A DNA stretch of 64,000 nucleotides from Akkermansiaceae bacterium (lineage in GTDB: Bacteria > Verrucomicrobiota > Verrucomicrobiia > Verrucomicrobiales > Akkermansiaceae). A model generated the notes under the pieces. That model saw nothing but the letters and a program-made list of their open reading frames with translations. It made no database searches and was not told the origin of the DNA. Shown piece after piece: positions 9,740 to 19,414 of the stretch; the first letter of the stretch is position 1; every line of letters begins with the position of its first letter. Both the position numbers and the translations under genes were made by a program. The stretch covers positions 992,001-1,056,000 of the forward strand of contig JAHCBC010000001.1 of NCBI GenBank assembly GCA_019634595.1. Direction: 5' to 3'.

Positions 9740-10150
9740 GAAATGAGGCCGGGGTTCCGGTACGACTTCCCCCCAACCGGAAGTCCCACGACTTCCGCCA
9801 CGCAACCTCTCCGCCGCCACGCGGTGCAGGCGTTCATCCCGCCGCTGGAAGGTGATCTGCCGCGAAGGATGCCGCCAGGCGATCTCCAGCAGCGCATCCA
9901 GCGATCCGGCCGCGGACCAGACGTGCCAGGCGTCCGCCGCATCCCCATCCGCCACCGCGCGCAGGGTGAGGTGGTGGTGGTCCGGCCAGGCGGCGACCAC
10001 GCGCCGCGCCATGATGAAACACTCCGGTGTGGAGATGACCACGCCGTGCTGGAGGTGGAAGTCCAGAGCATCCACCCACGGGATCCACGGCCCGCCGTCA
10101 CGATGATAGGCCTCATGGGCCCGCAGATAGGGAGACATGCCGGCCATCAT
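9737..10150 (-). CDS. Hypothetical protein
   Basis: 137 residues from a double Met (MMAGMSPYLRAHEAYH). It contains WVDALDFHLQHGVVISTPECFIMARRV and a run HHHLTLRAVADGDAADAWHVW that looks like an alpha/beta domain. No family recognised. The open frame continues upstream into repeat sequence, so the start at 10150 is chosen as the first Met outside the repeat. The last residues and the stop codon come from a dispersed repeat. This could be a phage-like or regulatory small protein; function unknown. Confidence 0.6.
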   Translation of the reverse strand: MMAGMSPYLRAHEAYHRDGGPWIPWVDALDFHLQHGVVISTPECFIMARRVVAAWPDHHHLTLRAVADGDAADAWHVWSAAGSLDALLEIAWRHPSRQITFQRRDERLHRVAAERLRGGSRGTSGWGEVVPEPRPHF

Positions 10151-10203
10151 CCGCCACCACGGCAGAGGCGGAGGATTGAACAGATGGCCAGTTTTTCCGG
10201 AGG

Positions 10204-10447
10204 GATGAAACGAAAAGCGGAGGCGCGGAGGCGCGGAGGTCGCGGAGAGGGACGCGGAGCAAGGATGGGGCATTCTGTGGAATGCCGGCAAATCAACGCA
10301 ATCAGCGGTCATTCCTGTTCCCGGTCAGGAAAAGGTGACCTCTGGTTTGCTGGTATGAACGGATCACGGAAAGGTCTTCCAAGGGTTGCCATCTCCACTC
10401 CCGCGTCCCTCTCCGCGACCTCCGCGACCTCCGCGCCTCCGCGCTTC
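10204..10447. repeat. Inverted pair of gcgcggaggtcgcgg repeats
   Basis: Left arm about 10204-10260 (gaaacgaaaagcggaggcgc then gcggaggtcgcggagaggg). Right arm about 10403-10447 carries the reverse complement (ccctctccgcgacctccgcg and so on). Single copies occur at 14700-14745, 14790-14815 and 19234-19282. This is a repeat family confined to intergenic DNA here. Confidence 0.75.
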
Positions 10448-10510
10448 GATATATCCCTCCCCATTTCCATCATTGCACCCGGCGGCGAATCCGTTATTCC
10501 TTCCAGTCTC

Positions 10511-10939
10511 ATGAAATCCAGGGGCCTGTTCCGCAGCATCCCCACCGCCATGGCGTGTCTCATCGCCTGCGCGGGTGGCGTGGTGTGTTCCGGGATGGCG
10601 ATGGGCCAGGAGGGGGATGACATGGTGGAGGATGAGGTGCCGCGCTACACGATCATCGCCAGCTACCCGAACACGCCGGAGTCATGGGAGCGTGAGGAGC
10701 TGGTGATCCGCTGTCTTTTCCGCAGCCATGGCATCCGCTGGTATTCCGTGGGCAGCGCCGGTGCGACCGTCGGCGTGCGGCTGGAGGATGAGGACCGCGC
10801 GCGCCGCCTGCTGGCGGAGACCCTGCTGATGGAGCGGCTGGAGATCACCCTGGTGAAGACCAGCGCCGACGGCACACGCGCCACCGTGCTGACACCCGAG
10901 GAAGTGCTGAGCCAGCCGGAAGAAGACGGGGCGGAGTGA
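10511..10939 (+). CDS. Secreted protein with a DUF2007-like fold (tentative)
   Basis: 142 residues with an N-terminal signal sequence (LFRSIPTAMACLIACAGGVVCSGMAMG) and a compact domain of about 80 residues: YTIIASYPNTPESWEREELVIRCLFRSHGIRWYSVGSAG...GVRLEDEDRARRLLAETLL. The pattern (beta strand, helix, short strand, then an acidic EDxxxARxLL helix) recalls small DUF2007/putative signal-transducing domains, but I am not sure of the family. The C-terminus is acidic and probably disordered. It stands alone, followed by about 180 bp and the ELWxxDGT gene. Confidence 0.6.
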   Translation: MKSRGLFRSIPTAMACLIACAGGVVCSGMAMGQEGDDMVEDEVPRYTIIASYPNTPESWEREELVIRCLFRSHGIRWYSVGSAGATVGVRLEDEDRARRLLAETLLMERLEITLVKTSADGTRATVLTPEEVLSQPEEDGAE

Positions 10940-11070
10940 TCCCCCTGCTCTTGACCGATTGAACGGCGGTAAAGTCGTGCCGCGGTCGAATTCACCCGTT
11001 ACGCAAACGCATTCACCCATTACGCAAGATTGCGCGTTATTCCAGATCATCGGTGAATTTCCGTGCTAAA

Positions 11071-11103
11071 TTTACACATAGGATACTCAATGTATATACA
11101 TTG
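11071..11103 (+). promoter_or_regulatory. Candidate promoter with overlapping 16-bp palindrome
   Basis: A -35-like tttaca (11071-11076) and -10-like tataca (11095-11100, 18-bp spacer) or tatata (11093-11098, 16-bp spacer) lie just upstream of the ELWxxDGT gene. The -10 region is embedded in a perfect palindrome caatgtatatacattg (11088-11103), which looks like an operator for a dimeric repressor. Confidence 0.5.
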
Positions 11104-11117
11104 AAGTTCCTTTGTGC

Positions 11118-14117
11118 ATGAAAACTTACTTTCCGCTTGCCTCGCTCCTGACTGCATGCGGCCTCTCGATGGCTGCCGGGCAGGAGATCCCCGAACGCCT
11201 GACCTCCTTGTCCCATGCGGCGGGGTCCTCGAATTCCCGCGATGGTGGGGTGGTGATGGGGGAAATGCTCTACTACAGCCGCCGGACCGTGACCCAAGGC
11301 GAGGAGCTGTGGAAAACGGACGGCACGGCGGAGGGCACGCGGCTGGTGAGGGAAACGATCGTCGGGACCGGCTCCATTCTGCCGGACGCACGCGGTGTGG
11401 CTGACGGGAACCAGCTCTACTTCGGCAGTCACCAGAGGTTGGGGATCTGGAAGACGGATGGAACGGCAGCAGGGACGGTGCCGGTTGACATCCGGTGGCC
11501 GGGCGGGAACGCGTCAGGAAATATCCAGCTTCTCCGTCCGGCACCGGGAGGCGGCGCGCTGTTCATCACCGATTCCATCGCGGAACCCAACTGGGAATGG
11601 CGCATGCGTCTATGGAAGACGGATGGCACGCAGGAAGGGACCGTATCATTTGCCGCGGAACCGACGATAAGATCCGTGCAGGTGGCAGGCAGCACCATCT
11701 GGTTCAGTGGCCACAACCTGCGGAAGAGCGACGGCACCGCGGCAGGAACCGTAACCGCCTTCACCCCGGCTCCATACGGGAGTGCTCCTGTCTCACTGGT
11801 GTGGGCCATGACGGATGACGCGGTCCTTTTCACCGTCTCCGCGTCCGATAGCGGGCCGCCGATGCTGCACCGGCTGGATGCCGGCGGGGTCACCCCGCTG
11901 AAGGAAACCGGTTACGTGATTTCCGACACCTTCCGGCCCGTGCTTCTGGATGGTGACGTCCATTTCCTGACCTCCGCCGCGCAGGGGCTGCAACTGTGGC
12001 GGAGTGATGGCACGGAGGAAGGCACCACGCTGGTGAAGACCGTGCCGATGCCCTCTACCGCGGTTCCGCTCCCGATCACCGCCGCAGGAGGAAAGATCTA
12101 CTTCGACGCCGCGCCAGAGCCTTACTCCGGTGGCCGGGATCTATGGGTGAGTGATGGGACGGAGGCAGGGACCCTGCGGCTGATGCGGAACCAATCCGGA
12201 TCTTCCACGGTATTCGCGGACAAGCTTTACTTCCTTCAAACCACCGCGGAGGGGAATCGGGAGCTGTGGACCACGGACGGCACGGTGGCGGGGACGGTGG
12301 CGGTGGCTGACCTCGGGCCGTCTTCCGCAAATCCACAGATCCGCATGGGTGCCACGGCGTCCGCGCTGGTCATCGCGGGGAACTCCACGGTGTGGCGGAG
12401 TGATGGCACGCCGGCAGGCACGGTGGCGGCTCCGGTGGGGCGGGTGCTGGGAGGAAAACCCATCAGCGCCATGACGGCGATGACGGATGGCCGGCTCCTG
12501 CTTTCCGCGCATGATGCCACCACCGGACGACGGCTCTGGAAGAGTGACGGCACGGTGGCGGGCACGGCCCTGGTGGAAGCCGGGCCGCCGGGGAAGGAGG
12601 GTTTCAGGAGCATCGCGCTCGGCGGGGCGGTGATGTTGGACGGGGTGTGCCACTTCACGGCGGATGACGGCGTCCACGGGACCGAGCTGTGGCGGAGCGA
12701 CGGCACGGCGGAGGGAACGAGGATGGTGAAAGACCTCCTCCCCGGACAGGCATCCTCCAAGCCCCAGTGGCTTACGGTTTTCAAAGGTGAGGTGTGGTTC
12801 GCCGCGTCCGATTCCACAGGTAACCAGAGGGTGTGGCGCACGGATGGGACGGATGCGGGCACACGGATGGAGATGAACGCGGGTGACGGCCGGGCGTACC
12901 CGGAAGTGAAGGTGTCCACGGAGTGGTATGGAAATCTGGTCGTGCGCTTCGTCGGCACTTCCAGCATGGCGGGCATCTGGTGGACGGATGGCACACCTGA
13001 GGGGACGGGGAGGCTCACCGAGGTAGAAGTGCCCTCACGCTCCATCCTGAAGCATGGAGGGCTGACCTACTATAAGGTGGGTGATGAACTGTGGAGGACG
13101 GACGGGACTGCCGCAGGCAAGGTGCTGCTCCACCGGTTCCCCGCAGGTGTCCATCTGATCCCGGCGGGGCAGGAAGTGCTGGCGCTGGGGATCGGGCAAG
13201 GGGGCGTCAATCATGCGAACCACGCGGGCCTGTGGCGCATCCCTGCGGATGGCCCGCTGGTGCGGCTCCGTGCGTTCAACAATTATGGTTCCACAGGAGT
13301 CCTCGGTGGAGTGGCCCACTTCAGCGTGACATCCCCCGCCGTGGATGCAGGGCTGTGGCGCAGCGACGGCACCGTGGAAGGGACCTACCGGTTGGGTGGA
13401 GTGAGCGTTTCCGGGGACATCAAGGCCCACGCGGGGAAGCTCTACTTTTCCGGGAACGACGGCATCCATGGCGAGGAGCCATGGCTGAGCGATGGCACGG
13501 TGGAGGGTACGCGCATGCTGGCGGACCTGACCGGGGACTCCGGCGGGTCCTCCCCCACCCACTTCACCGCCGCGGGCGGAAAGGTGTTCTTCGCGGCAAC
13601 GACGGAGGCGGAGGGACCGCAACTGTATGTGGTGGATGCGGGCGGCGTGCCGACGCGCTATGACGTGTGGCTGGATGCGCACCGGGCGCGGATGGATGGC
13701 AGGACGGGACGCGGGGAGGATGCGGATGATGATGGTTTCACGAACCTGCAGGAGTTCGCCTTTGGCGGAGATCCGGCGGACGCGGCGGTCCGGCCGTTCT
13801 TTTCCCCCGCGCTGGCCGTGGTTTCCACGGGAGACGGAGAGGCCACGCACCTGTCGCTGACGGTGCCGGTGCGGCGTGGAACGGTGTTCACGCCGGGCAG
13901 GCCGCTGGCGGGAGCCGCGGACGGGGTGACCTACCGCATCCTGGCGACGGCGGACCTGGAGAACATGACGGACCCGTCCGGCCTGCTGGAGGTGCGGGAG
14001 GACACCGCCATGCCGCACCCGCCGCATCCGGATGAGGACTATGAATATCGTACTTTCCGGCTGGAGGACCCGGCATCGGCCAGGGAGAGGGCATTTCTCC
14101 GCGTGGTGACGGAGTGA
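11118..14117 (+). CDS. Secreted ELWxxDGT-repeat protein
   Basis: The 999-residue product has a signal peptide (MKTYFPLASLLTACGLSMAAG) and then about 20 copies of an approximately 50-residue unit. Each unit is centred on ELWKTDGTAEGT, LWRSDGTEEGT or a variant, with a hydrophobic YF/HF strand about 10 residues upstream. This is the ELWxxDGT repeat, which is thought to form a beta-propeller or solenoid on secreted proteins. The last ~150 residues contain a Ca-loop-like DADDDGFTNLQEFAFGGDP. There is no PEP-CTERM anchor. Start: the frame also has a TTG six bases upstream, but ATG at 11118 begins a clean signal peptide. Probably a large surface or matrix protein. Confidence 0.88.
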   Translation: MKTYFPLASLLTACGLSMAAGQEIPERLTSLSHAAGSSNSRDGGVVMGEMLYYSRRTVTQGEELWKTDGTAEGTRLVRETIVGTGSILPDARGVADGNQLYFGSHQRLGIWKTDGTAAGTVPVDIRWPGGNASGNIQLLRPAPGGGALFITDSIAEPNWEWRMRLWKTDGTQEGTVSFAAEPTIRSVQVAGSTIWFSGHNLRKSDGTAAGTVTAFTPAPYGSAPVSLVWAMTDDAVLFTVSASDSGPPMLHRLDAGGVTPLKETGYVISDTFRPVLLDGDVHFLTSAAQGLQLWRSDGTEEGTTLVKTVPMPSTAVPLPITAAGGKIYFDAAPEPYSGGRDLWVSDGTEAGTLRLMRNQSGSSTVFADKLYFLQTTAEGNRELWTTDGTVAGTVAVADLGPSSANPQIRMGATASALVIAGNSTVWRSDGTPAGTVAAPVGRVLGGKPISAMTAMTDGRLLLSAHDATTGRRLWKSDGTVAGTALVEAGPPGKEGFRSIALGGAVMLDGVCHFTADDGVHGTELWRSDGTAEGTRMVKDLLPGQASSKPQWLTVFKGEVWFAASDSTGNQRVWRTDGTDAGTRMEMNAGDGRAYPEVKVSTEWYGNLVVRFVGTSSMAGIWWTDGTPEGTGRLTEVEVPSRSILKHGGLTYYKVGDELWRTDGTAAGKVLLHRFPAGVHLIPAGQEVLALGIGQGGVNHANHAGLWRIPADGPLVRLRAFNNYGSTGVLGGVAHFSVTSPAVDAGLWRSDGTVEGTYRLGGVSVSGDIKAHAGKLYFSGNDGIHGEEPWLSDGTVEGTRMLADLTGDSGGSSPTHFTAAGGKVFFAATTEAEGPQLYVVDAGGVPTRYDVWLDAHRARMDGRTGRGEDADDDGFTNLQEFAFGGDPADAAVRPFFSPALAVVSTGDGEATHLSLTVPVRRGTVFTPGRPLAGAADGVTYRILATADLENMTDPSGLLEVREDTAMPHPPHPDEDYEYRTFRLEDPASARERAFLRVVTE

Positions 14118-14129
14118 GGCGGGACGCTC

Positions 14130-14615
14130 CTACGCGTCCACCACGGGCGGGGCATGCCCCTCCTTTTTCCTGGCCGCGAGCACGGTAAGGTAGGCATGGA
14201 TGAAGGCGAAGACGGCGCCGCCAAGCGCGCTGGCGAGGCCGAGGATGAACCAGTCCACCCCACGGGCTTCCCCGATCTCCAGGGTGCCGAGCGCATCCAG
14301 CCCGAAGACCCAGATGACGGAGGCGATGGGAAACACGGCCGCTCCAACGAGCGACGCCCAGCCGGGCCGGTGCAGCAGCGGCTTTTCCCGAGGAAAGCGC
14401 AACAACGGGACGATGAGCACGGCGAGGATGGCCACCAGCACGGCGAGGACACCGCAGATTTCCTCCATCAGGTCCAGGAGGTATTCGATGAAGTCCGCCG
14501 GTGGCATGGGGAACATTTCCCAATCCAGCGCGACCACCGGGATGATGACCGCCGCCGCACAGAACGACCACGCGATGAAGGCGGAAAAGAGGATACGGAG
14601 GAAGGACCGGAGCAT
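14130..14615 (-). CDS. Four-helix membrane protein
   Basis: 161 residues from MLRSFLRILFSAFIAW, with four hydrophobic segments (about residues 4-24, 48-68, 84-104 and 124-148) and a short charged tail ending in KKEGHAPPVVDA. No family recognised. It converges with the ELWxxDGT gene (12-bp gap). The ATG at 14615 was chosen because the first membrane helix starts directly there; upstream in-frame sequence is repeat-derived. Confidence 0.65.
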   Translation of the reverse strand: MLRSFLRILFSAFIAWSFCAAAVIIPVVALDWEMFPMPPADFIEYLLDLMEEICGVLAVLVAILAVLIVPLLRFPREKPLLHRPGWASLVGAAVFPIASVIWVFGLDALGTLEIGEARGVDWFILGLASALGGAVFAFIHAYLTVLAARKKEGHAPPVVDA

Positions 14616-15225
14616 GGAGGATGTCACATCATGGACGGAGGGATGACGGCGGGGCAATGAGGAAGGTGGCGGGGCCGACGGCCCCCCATGCATGCGGATG
14701 AAACGAAGCGGGGAGGTCGCGGAGGCCGCGGAGAGATGCGCGGAAAAAGGGAGTGGGTTGGGGATGAGGCGGACAAAATAACCGGCATGAAGCCTCCGCG
14801 TCCCTCTCGTTTTACTTCCCATATCCTCATGGTAAGTCCACCTACCCTGCCATTTTCCAGCCCCTTTCCATCCGGGCAGGCGTGGGCACGGCAGCGTCAT
14901 GAAGTGCGGCGGCCCTCCGCCGCTTTGGGGAAGGATATGACTGCGGGAAAATGATGCGGGCTACGGGAGTGCGGTTGGGGGTTCCATTTCGGGGGAAGTC
15001 CCGCCTGCGACTGATGGCGGCAGAAGACTGCCGCACTCCATGACGCTGCCGCGTCCGGAGAGAGGCCCACACGAGGTGCCCGCCCACGAAGCGTGTTATT
15101 CCGTAAAATGAGGCAACTAATCGGGTCCGCTGGCGGAGTTCGGTTGCGCCGCGGGGGTGGAATGGATTAGGCGGACCATTGCGCTCCATCGCGCTGACGA
15201 AACCCACCCATCACGATTTCCCGCC
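14616..15225. repeat. Repeat-filled intergenic region
   Basis: 610 bp without a gene. It holds one gcggaggtcgcgg copy at about 14700-14745, a partial inverse copy at 14788-14815, and an inverted pair of the gcagcgtcatg family: gcagcgtcatgaagtgcggc at 14891-14910 and its reverse complement (gccgcactccatgacgctgc) ending near 15051. The gcagcgtcatg family recurs at 25417-25445, 25552-25592, 48708-48740 and 48835-48860. Confidence 0.7.
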
Positions 15226-16941
15226 ATGCACCTGAAACGCCGACATTTCCTGAAGTCCACCGCCGCCGCATCCCTGCCGCTTTTTTCCTGGGCACCGTGG
15301 CTGGCGGCGCAACAGAAGGAGACGGCTTCCGAATGGCATGCGGATGTGGTCATCATCGGCGGAGGGATGGGCGGTTGTGCGGCGGCGCTGGCTGCGTGCG
15401 AGGCGGGGCTGCGGGTGATCATGACGGAGCCGACGGACTGGATCGGCGGGCAGTTGACATCGCAGTGCGTGCCGCCGGACGAGCACCGGTGGATCGAGGA
15501 GTTCGGCTGCACGCGCAGCTACCGGGACTTCCGCAACGGGGTGCGGCAGTACTACCGCGACCACTATCCGCTGACGGACGCGGCGAAGGCTGACCCGAAG
15601 CTGAATCCGGGCGGCGGCGGGGTTTCGCGGATCTGCCATGAGCCGCGCGTGGCGCTGGCGGTGCTGGAGCAGATGCTGGCACCCTGGCTGGGCGGACGCC
15701 ACCTGCGCGTGCTGCTGGAGCATGAACCGGTGTCTGCTGCGATGGACGGTGACAGGGTGAAGGCGGTGACGGTGAGAGACGTGCAACGGAACCGGGAGGT
15801 GGTGCTTTCCGCGCCGTATTTCATCGACGCGTCGGAGCTGGGCGACCTGCTGCCGCTGACGGGGACGGAACATGTCATCGGAGCGGAAGCACGGGCGGAC
15901 ACGGGCGAGCCGCGGGCACCGGAAAAGGCGGACCCGAACGACCAGCAGGCGGTGACGTGGTGCTTCGCTATGGACCACATCCCGGGTGAGGACCATGTGA
16001 CGGACAAGCCGGCGAACTATGATTTCTGGCGCGACTATGTGCCCGCGCTGACGCCGCCGTGGCCGGGGAAGCTGCTGAGCTGGACGATGAGCCACCCGGC
16101 GACGCTGGAGCGGCGGGAGATGGGCTTCGACCCGATGGGGCCGGGGCAGAAGGGCGTGTTCAACCTTTTCAACTATCGGCGTCTGGCGAACCCGGCGATG
16201 TTCAAACCGGGCACTTACCGTGGACCGATCACGCTGGTGAACTGGCCGCAGAATGACTACCTGCCGGGACCGATCATCGGGGGCAGCAAGGAGGACGACG
16301 CGCGGCATCTGGCGGGCAGCCGTGAGCTGAGCCTGGCGCTGTTCCACTGGATGCAGACGGAGGCACCGCGCCCGGACGGCGGGACGGGCTGGCCGGGGCT
16401 GCGGCTGCGCGGCGACATCACGGGGACGACGGACGGCCTGGCAAAGGCGGTGTACGTGCGGGAGGCGCGGCGCATCCTGGCGGAGTTCACGGTGACGGAG
16501 AACCACGTGGGCACGGAGGCGCGGATGGCCGCGACGGGACTGGCGGAGAAGGAGGTGAAGGCGGCGGATTTCCCGGACACGGTGGGCATCGGCAGCTACC
16601 GGATCGACCTGCACCCGAGCACGAGCGGGAGGAACTACGTGGACTTCGCGGCGCTGCCGTTCCAGATCCCCCTGGGTGCGCTGATCCCGCGGCGGGTGGA
16701 GAACCTCATCGCCGCGAACAAGAACATCGGCTCCACGCACCTGACGAACGGGTGCTACCGCCTGCACCCGGTGGAGTGGAACATCGGTGAAGCGGCGGGC
16801 GCGCTGGTGGCGGAGGCACTGGCGGCGAAGGTGCCGCCCCGGCAGGTGCGGAATGACAGGAAGAGGCTAGCGGAATATCAGGACAGGCTGACGTCGCGCG
16901 GGGTGGAGCTGCGCTGGCCGGAGTCGGTGGTGCCTTCGTGA
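15226..16941 (+). CDS. FAD-dependent oxidoreductase (FAD_oxidored family)
   Basis: 571 residues with a leader MHLKRRHFLKSTAAASLPLF (a Tat-like signal lacking the second consensus position). The Rossmann FAD-binding motif DVVIIGGGMGGCAAALAA is at about residues 39-57. A second conserved block, YFIDASELGDLLPL, and a C-terminal NLIAANKNIGSTHLTNGCYRLHPVEWNIGEAAGAL segment match the PF12831-type FAD-dependent oxidoreductases common in Verrucomicrobia and Planctomycetes, where many are exported and linked to carbohydrate use. The substrate is unknown. No operon partner; repeat DNA flanks it on both sides. Confidence 0.92.
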   Translation: MHLKRRHFLKSTAAASLPLFSWAPWLAAQQKETASEWHADVVIIGGGMGGCAAALAACEAGLRVIMTEPTDWIGGQLTSQCVPPDEHRWIEEFGCTRSYRDFRNGVRQYYRDHYPLTDAAKADPKLNPGGGGVSRICHEPRVALAVLEQMLAPWLGGRHLRVLLEHEPVSAAMDGDRVKAVTVRDVQRNREVVLSAPYFIDASELGDLLPLTGTEHVIGAEARADTGEPRAPEKADPNDQQAVTWCFAMDHIPGEDHVTDKPANYDFWRDYVPALTPPWPGKLLSWTMSHPATLERREMGFDPMGPGQKGVFNLFNYRRLANPAMFKPGTYRGPITLVNWPQNDYLPGPIIGGSKEDDARHLAGSRELSLALFHWMQTEAPRPDGGTGWPGLRLRGDITGTTDGLAKAVYVREARRILAEFTVTENHVGTEARMAATGLAEKEVKAADFPDTVGIGSYRIDLHPSTSGRNYVDFAALPFQIPLGALIPRRVENLIAANKNIGSTHLTNGCYRLHPVEWNIGEAAGALVAEALAAKVPPRQVRNDRKRLAEYQDRLTSRGVELRWPESVVPS

Positions 16942-16973
16942 TGGGGGATGATGTGGCGCGGATGAAGGGAGCG

Positions 16974-17020
16974 TAGCGAAGCCCGTGAGAGTTTCGGCGG
17001 GGTGGGCGTCTGTTGGATGG
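16974..17020. repeat. Dispersed repeat, gtagcgaagc family
   Basis: gtagcgaagcccgtgagagt followed by ttcggcggggtgggcgtctg, nearly identical to the copy at 9699-9739. Confidence 0.75.
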
Positions 17021-17160
17021 CGGGCGTTGGCTTTCCATGGGCTTCCCCACAGCCTCCCCACGGCTCCGCATGGAAAAGGATGCCATCCATGGCGCGGTGG
17101 GATCGGAAGACGTCACCCATCCGCACAACCGTGATGGCGCAGCCATCCCGCTACGCGGAA

Positions 17161-17421
17161 TCACTCCCCCACCCGCTCGATGTATTCGTGGAAGTTGTCG
17201 ATGATGGGGCCCTGGGCATCGGGGTAGTCCTGGAGGCGGATGGAACGGTCCGCGCCGTCGCGCTGGATGAAGAGGGTCAGGCCGGCATCGTAGGGCAGGA
17301 AGCTGCGCGAAAGATAGTGCCATGTCTCCCCGGGCGGGTGGTTGGTGCCGTCGAAGTCAACGAAATCGCGGATGACGCGGTAGGTGCCGGGCGGGATGGT
17401 GAAGGCACTGAAACGGGGCAT
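17161..17421 (-). CDS. DUF3601-like small protein
   Basis: 86 residues: TYRVIRDFVDFDGTNHPPGETW near residues 13-34, then FLPYDAGLTLFI and QGPIIDNFHEYIE near the end. This pattern (GxYRVxxxFxDFDGxxHPxGExW ... FLPYExGLxLF ... IIDNxxxY) is what I associate with DUF3601, whose function is unknown. Length and spacing fit. Cytoplasmic, no signal. It stands between repeat-rich gaps and upstream of nothing obvious. Confidence 0.7.
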   Translation of the reverse strand: MPRFSAFTIPPGTYRVIRDFVDFDGTNHPPGETWHYLSRSFLPYDAGLTLFIQRDGADRSIRLQDYPDAQGPIIDNFHEYIERVGE

Positions 17422-17602
17422 GGGGTAAGAGTGAGAAGTTTTCGGTTTTCAGTTTTCAGGGAAGAAAGAAAGCTTATCTTGGTGCCCTTTGCGTATCTTC
17501 GCGCCCTTTGCGGCTTTGCGGTAGGTCTTTCCTGATTTGCCAATGCCGCCGGAGGACAGGAGTGTCCTCCCTCCTTACTCGGGACAGAAGTGTTCACCGA
17601 CC

Positions 17603-19090
17603 TCACGTGCCGCAGTAGGTGACGTATCTTTCGCCATCGGCGGGGGGCGGGGTGCGGTAGAGCTCGGGGACCTGCCCGTGGGCGAAGGGGTTTGAGATGA
17701 CTTCCAGGAGGGCGTGGAAGGGCTGGAGGTCGCCGTCGGTGGCGGCGGTGAGGGCGTGCTCGACGAGGTGGTTGCGCGGAATGACGGCGGGGTTGCGCGA
17801 AGCGCGGAGGGCGATGGATTCCGCCAGGGTCTGCGGTTGGCGGGTGAGGCGGGCCTGCCAGGCGGTGTGCCAGGTGGTGAAGGCTTCGTCGGTGGAAAGA
17901 TGGGTGTCGCCCGTGGAGAGGGCGGCGAAGGTGTTGGTGAAGTCCTGCTTCTCATCCGCCATCCACTGGAGGAGGGCGTGGATGAGGGGGAGGTCGTCTT
18001 CCTCCGCGTGAAAGAGGCCGAGCTTTCCGCGCATGCCGGCGAGCCATTGGTCCTGGTAGCGCGGCTCGAACCCGTGGATGGAGCCCATGGCCATGCTGAT
18101 GGCGGTGGTTTCCTCCTCGTGGATGAGGGGCAGGAGAGCCTCGGCGAAGCGGGCGAGGTTCCACTGGGCGATGGAGGGCTGGTTGGCGTAAGCGTAGCGG
18201 CCGCGGCGGTCGATGGAGCTGAAGACGGTGGCGGGATCATAGGTGTCCATGAAGGCGCAGGGGCCGTAGTCGATGGTTTCGCCGGAGAGGGCCATGTTGT
18301 CGGTGTTCATGACGCCGTGGACGAAGCCGACCATCATCCAGCGGGCGATGAGATCCGCCTGGCGCTCCACGACGCCGTCGAGCAGGGCGAGCGCGGGGTT
18401 TTCCGCGCCTACTTTTTCCGGGAAATGGCGGGCGAGGGTGTGGCGGACGAGGGCCTCCAGAGGGAGGCCGCCACCGGATGCGGCGGCATACTGGAAGGTG
18501 CCGACGCGGATGTGGCTGGAGGCGGTGCGGGTGAGGACGGCGCCGGGGAGCGGTCCGTCCTGGCGGTGTACGGCTTCTCCCGTAGCAACGACGGCAAGGC
18601 TGCGGGTGCTGGGGATGCCGAGAGCGTGCATGGCCTCGCTGATGAGGTATTCCCGCAGCATGGGGCCGAGGGCGGCGCGACCATCCCCGCCGCGGGAGTA
18701 GCGGGTGCGGCCGGGGCCTTTGAGCTGGATGTCAACGCGCGCGCCGCCGGGCGTGATCTGCTCCCCGAGGAGGATGGCGCGGCCATCGCCGAGGTTGGTG
18801 AAGTTCCCGTATTGGTGGCCTGCGTAGGCCTGGGCGAGCGGGGCGGCACCGGGTGGCGGGACGTTTCCGGAAAGGAAATCGGCGGCGTTTTCCGTGAGGG
18901 CATCGGGATCGAGGCCGAGCGCGATGGCATGCGGGCGGTTGAGGACGACAAGCTGCGGGGCCTCCACGGGGGTGGGCAGGATGGACTGGTGGAGATCCTC
19001 CGGCAGCGCTGCGTAGGTGTGCTCCAGGTGCCAGCCGCCGGGGCCGGGTGGGTTGGCGGGATGGGCGGGCGCGGACTCTGGCGAACTCAT
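17603..19090 (-). CDS. selO: SelO/YdiU family protein AMPylase
   Basis: 495 residues, typical for the family (about 480). SelO is a pseudokinase that transfers AMP to Ser/Thr/Tyr residues and is linked to redox stress. Visible signatures are YAGHQYGNFTNLGDGRAILLGE (about residues 89-110), QLKGPGRTRYSRGGDGRA, a REYLISEAMHALGIPSTRSL helix, and MVGFVHGVMNTDNMALSGETIDYGPCAFMD, which holds the catalytic-loop and metal-binding Asn/Asp residues. The C-terminal Sec found in eukaryotic homologues is absent; the protein ends in ERYVTYCGT, a conventional bacterial SelO ending with a Cys. Monocistronic. Confidence 0.96.
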   Translation of the reverse strand: MSSPESAPAHPANPPGPGGWHLEHTYAALPEDLHQSILPTPVEAPQLVVLNRPHAIALGLDPDALTENAADFLSGNVPPPGAAPLAQAYAGHQYGNFTNLGDGRAILLGEQITPGGARVDIQLKGPGRTRYSRGGDGRAALGPMLREYLISEAMHALGIPSTRSLAVVATGEAVHRQDGPLPGAVLTRTASSHIRVGTFQYAAASGGGLPLEALVRHTLARHFPEKVGAENPALALLDGVVERQADLIARWMMVGFVHGVMNTDNMALSGETIDYGPCAFMDTYDPATVFSSIDRRGRYAYANQPSIAQWNLARFAEALLPLIHEEETTAISMAMGSIHGFEPRYQDQWLAGMRGKLGLFHAEEDDLPLIHALLQWMADEKQDFTNTFAALSTGDTHLSTDEAFTTWHTAWQARLTRQPQTLAESIALRASRNPAVIPRNHLVEHALTAATDGDLQPFHALLEVISNPFAHGQVPELYRTPPPADGERYVTYCGT

Positions 19091-19414
19091 GCGGCAAAGG
19101 TCGCGCAGGATGGGGAGACGTCGAGGAAGAAGAGAGGCCCCCTGCGGGGGAGTGCCGAGTGATCAGTGAGCAGTGATCAGTGCCGGGACGATGGAACAGT
19201 GCCGGGACGATGGAACGGGAGATTTCCGGAGATGAAACGAAACGCGGAGGCGCGGAGGTCGCTGAGAGGGGCGCGGAGAAGAAGTGCCGGAACGATGGGA
19301 CTAAGATGCTGGCTTGCCTCTTCCACTAATCACTGATCACGGATCACTCGGCACTTATCCCCATCCCCGGCACTCCGCCGAATGGTGTCCTGTCACTCCC
19401 CCGGAGGGGGGCCA
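19091..19414. repeat. Repeat-filled intergenic region
   Basis: Holds a gcggaggtcgctgagaggg copy (19234-19282) and several copies of a gatcagtgatcagtgccggg / gatcacggatcactcggcac motif (19155-19210 and 19325-19360). The latter recurs at 21316-21445 and 61640-61780. No gene seen. Confidence 0.7.

Noticed and set aside
15211..16767. 518-residue ORF on the minus strand
   Set aside because: Antisense shadow of the FAD oxidoreductase in high-GC DNA: Arg/His-rich with no motif. The plus-strand frame has clear FAD motifs.
17714..19162. 482-residue plus-strand ORF
   Set aside because: Antisense to SelO, Gly/Glu/Ala-rich low-complexity, no domain.
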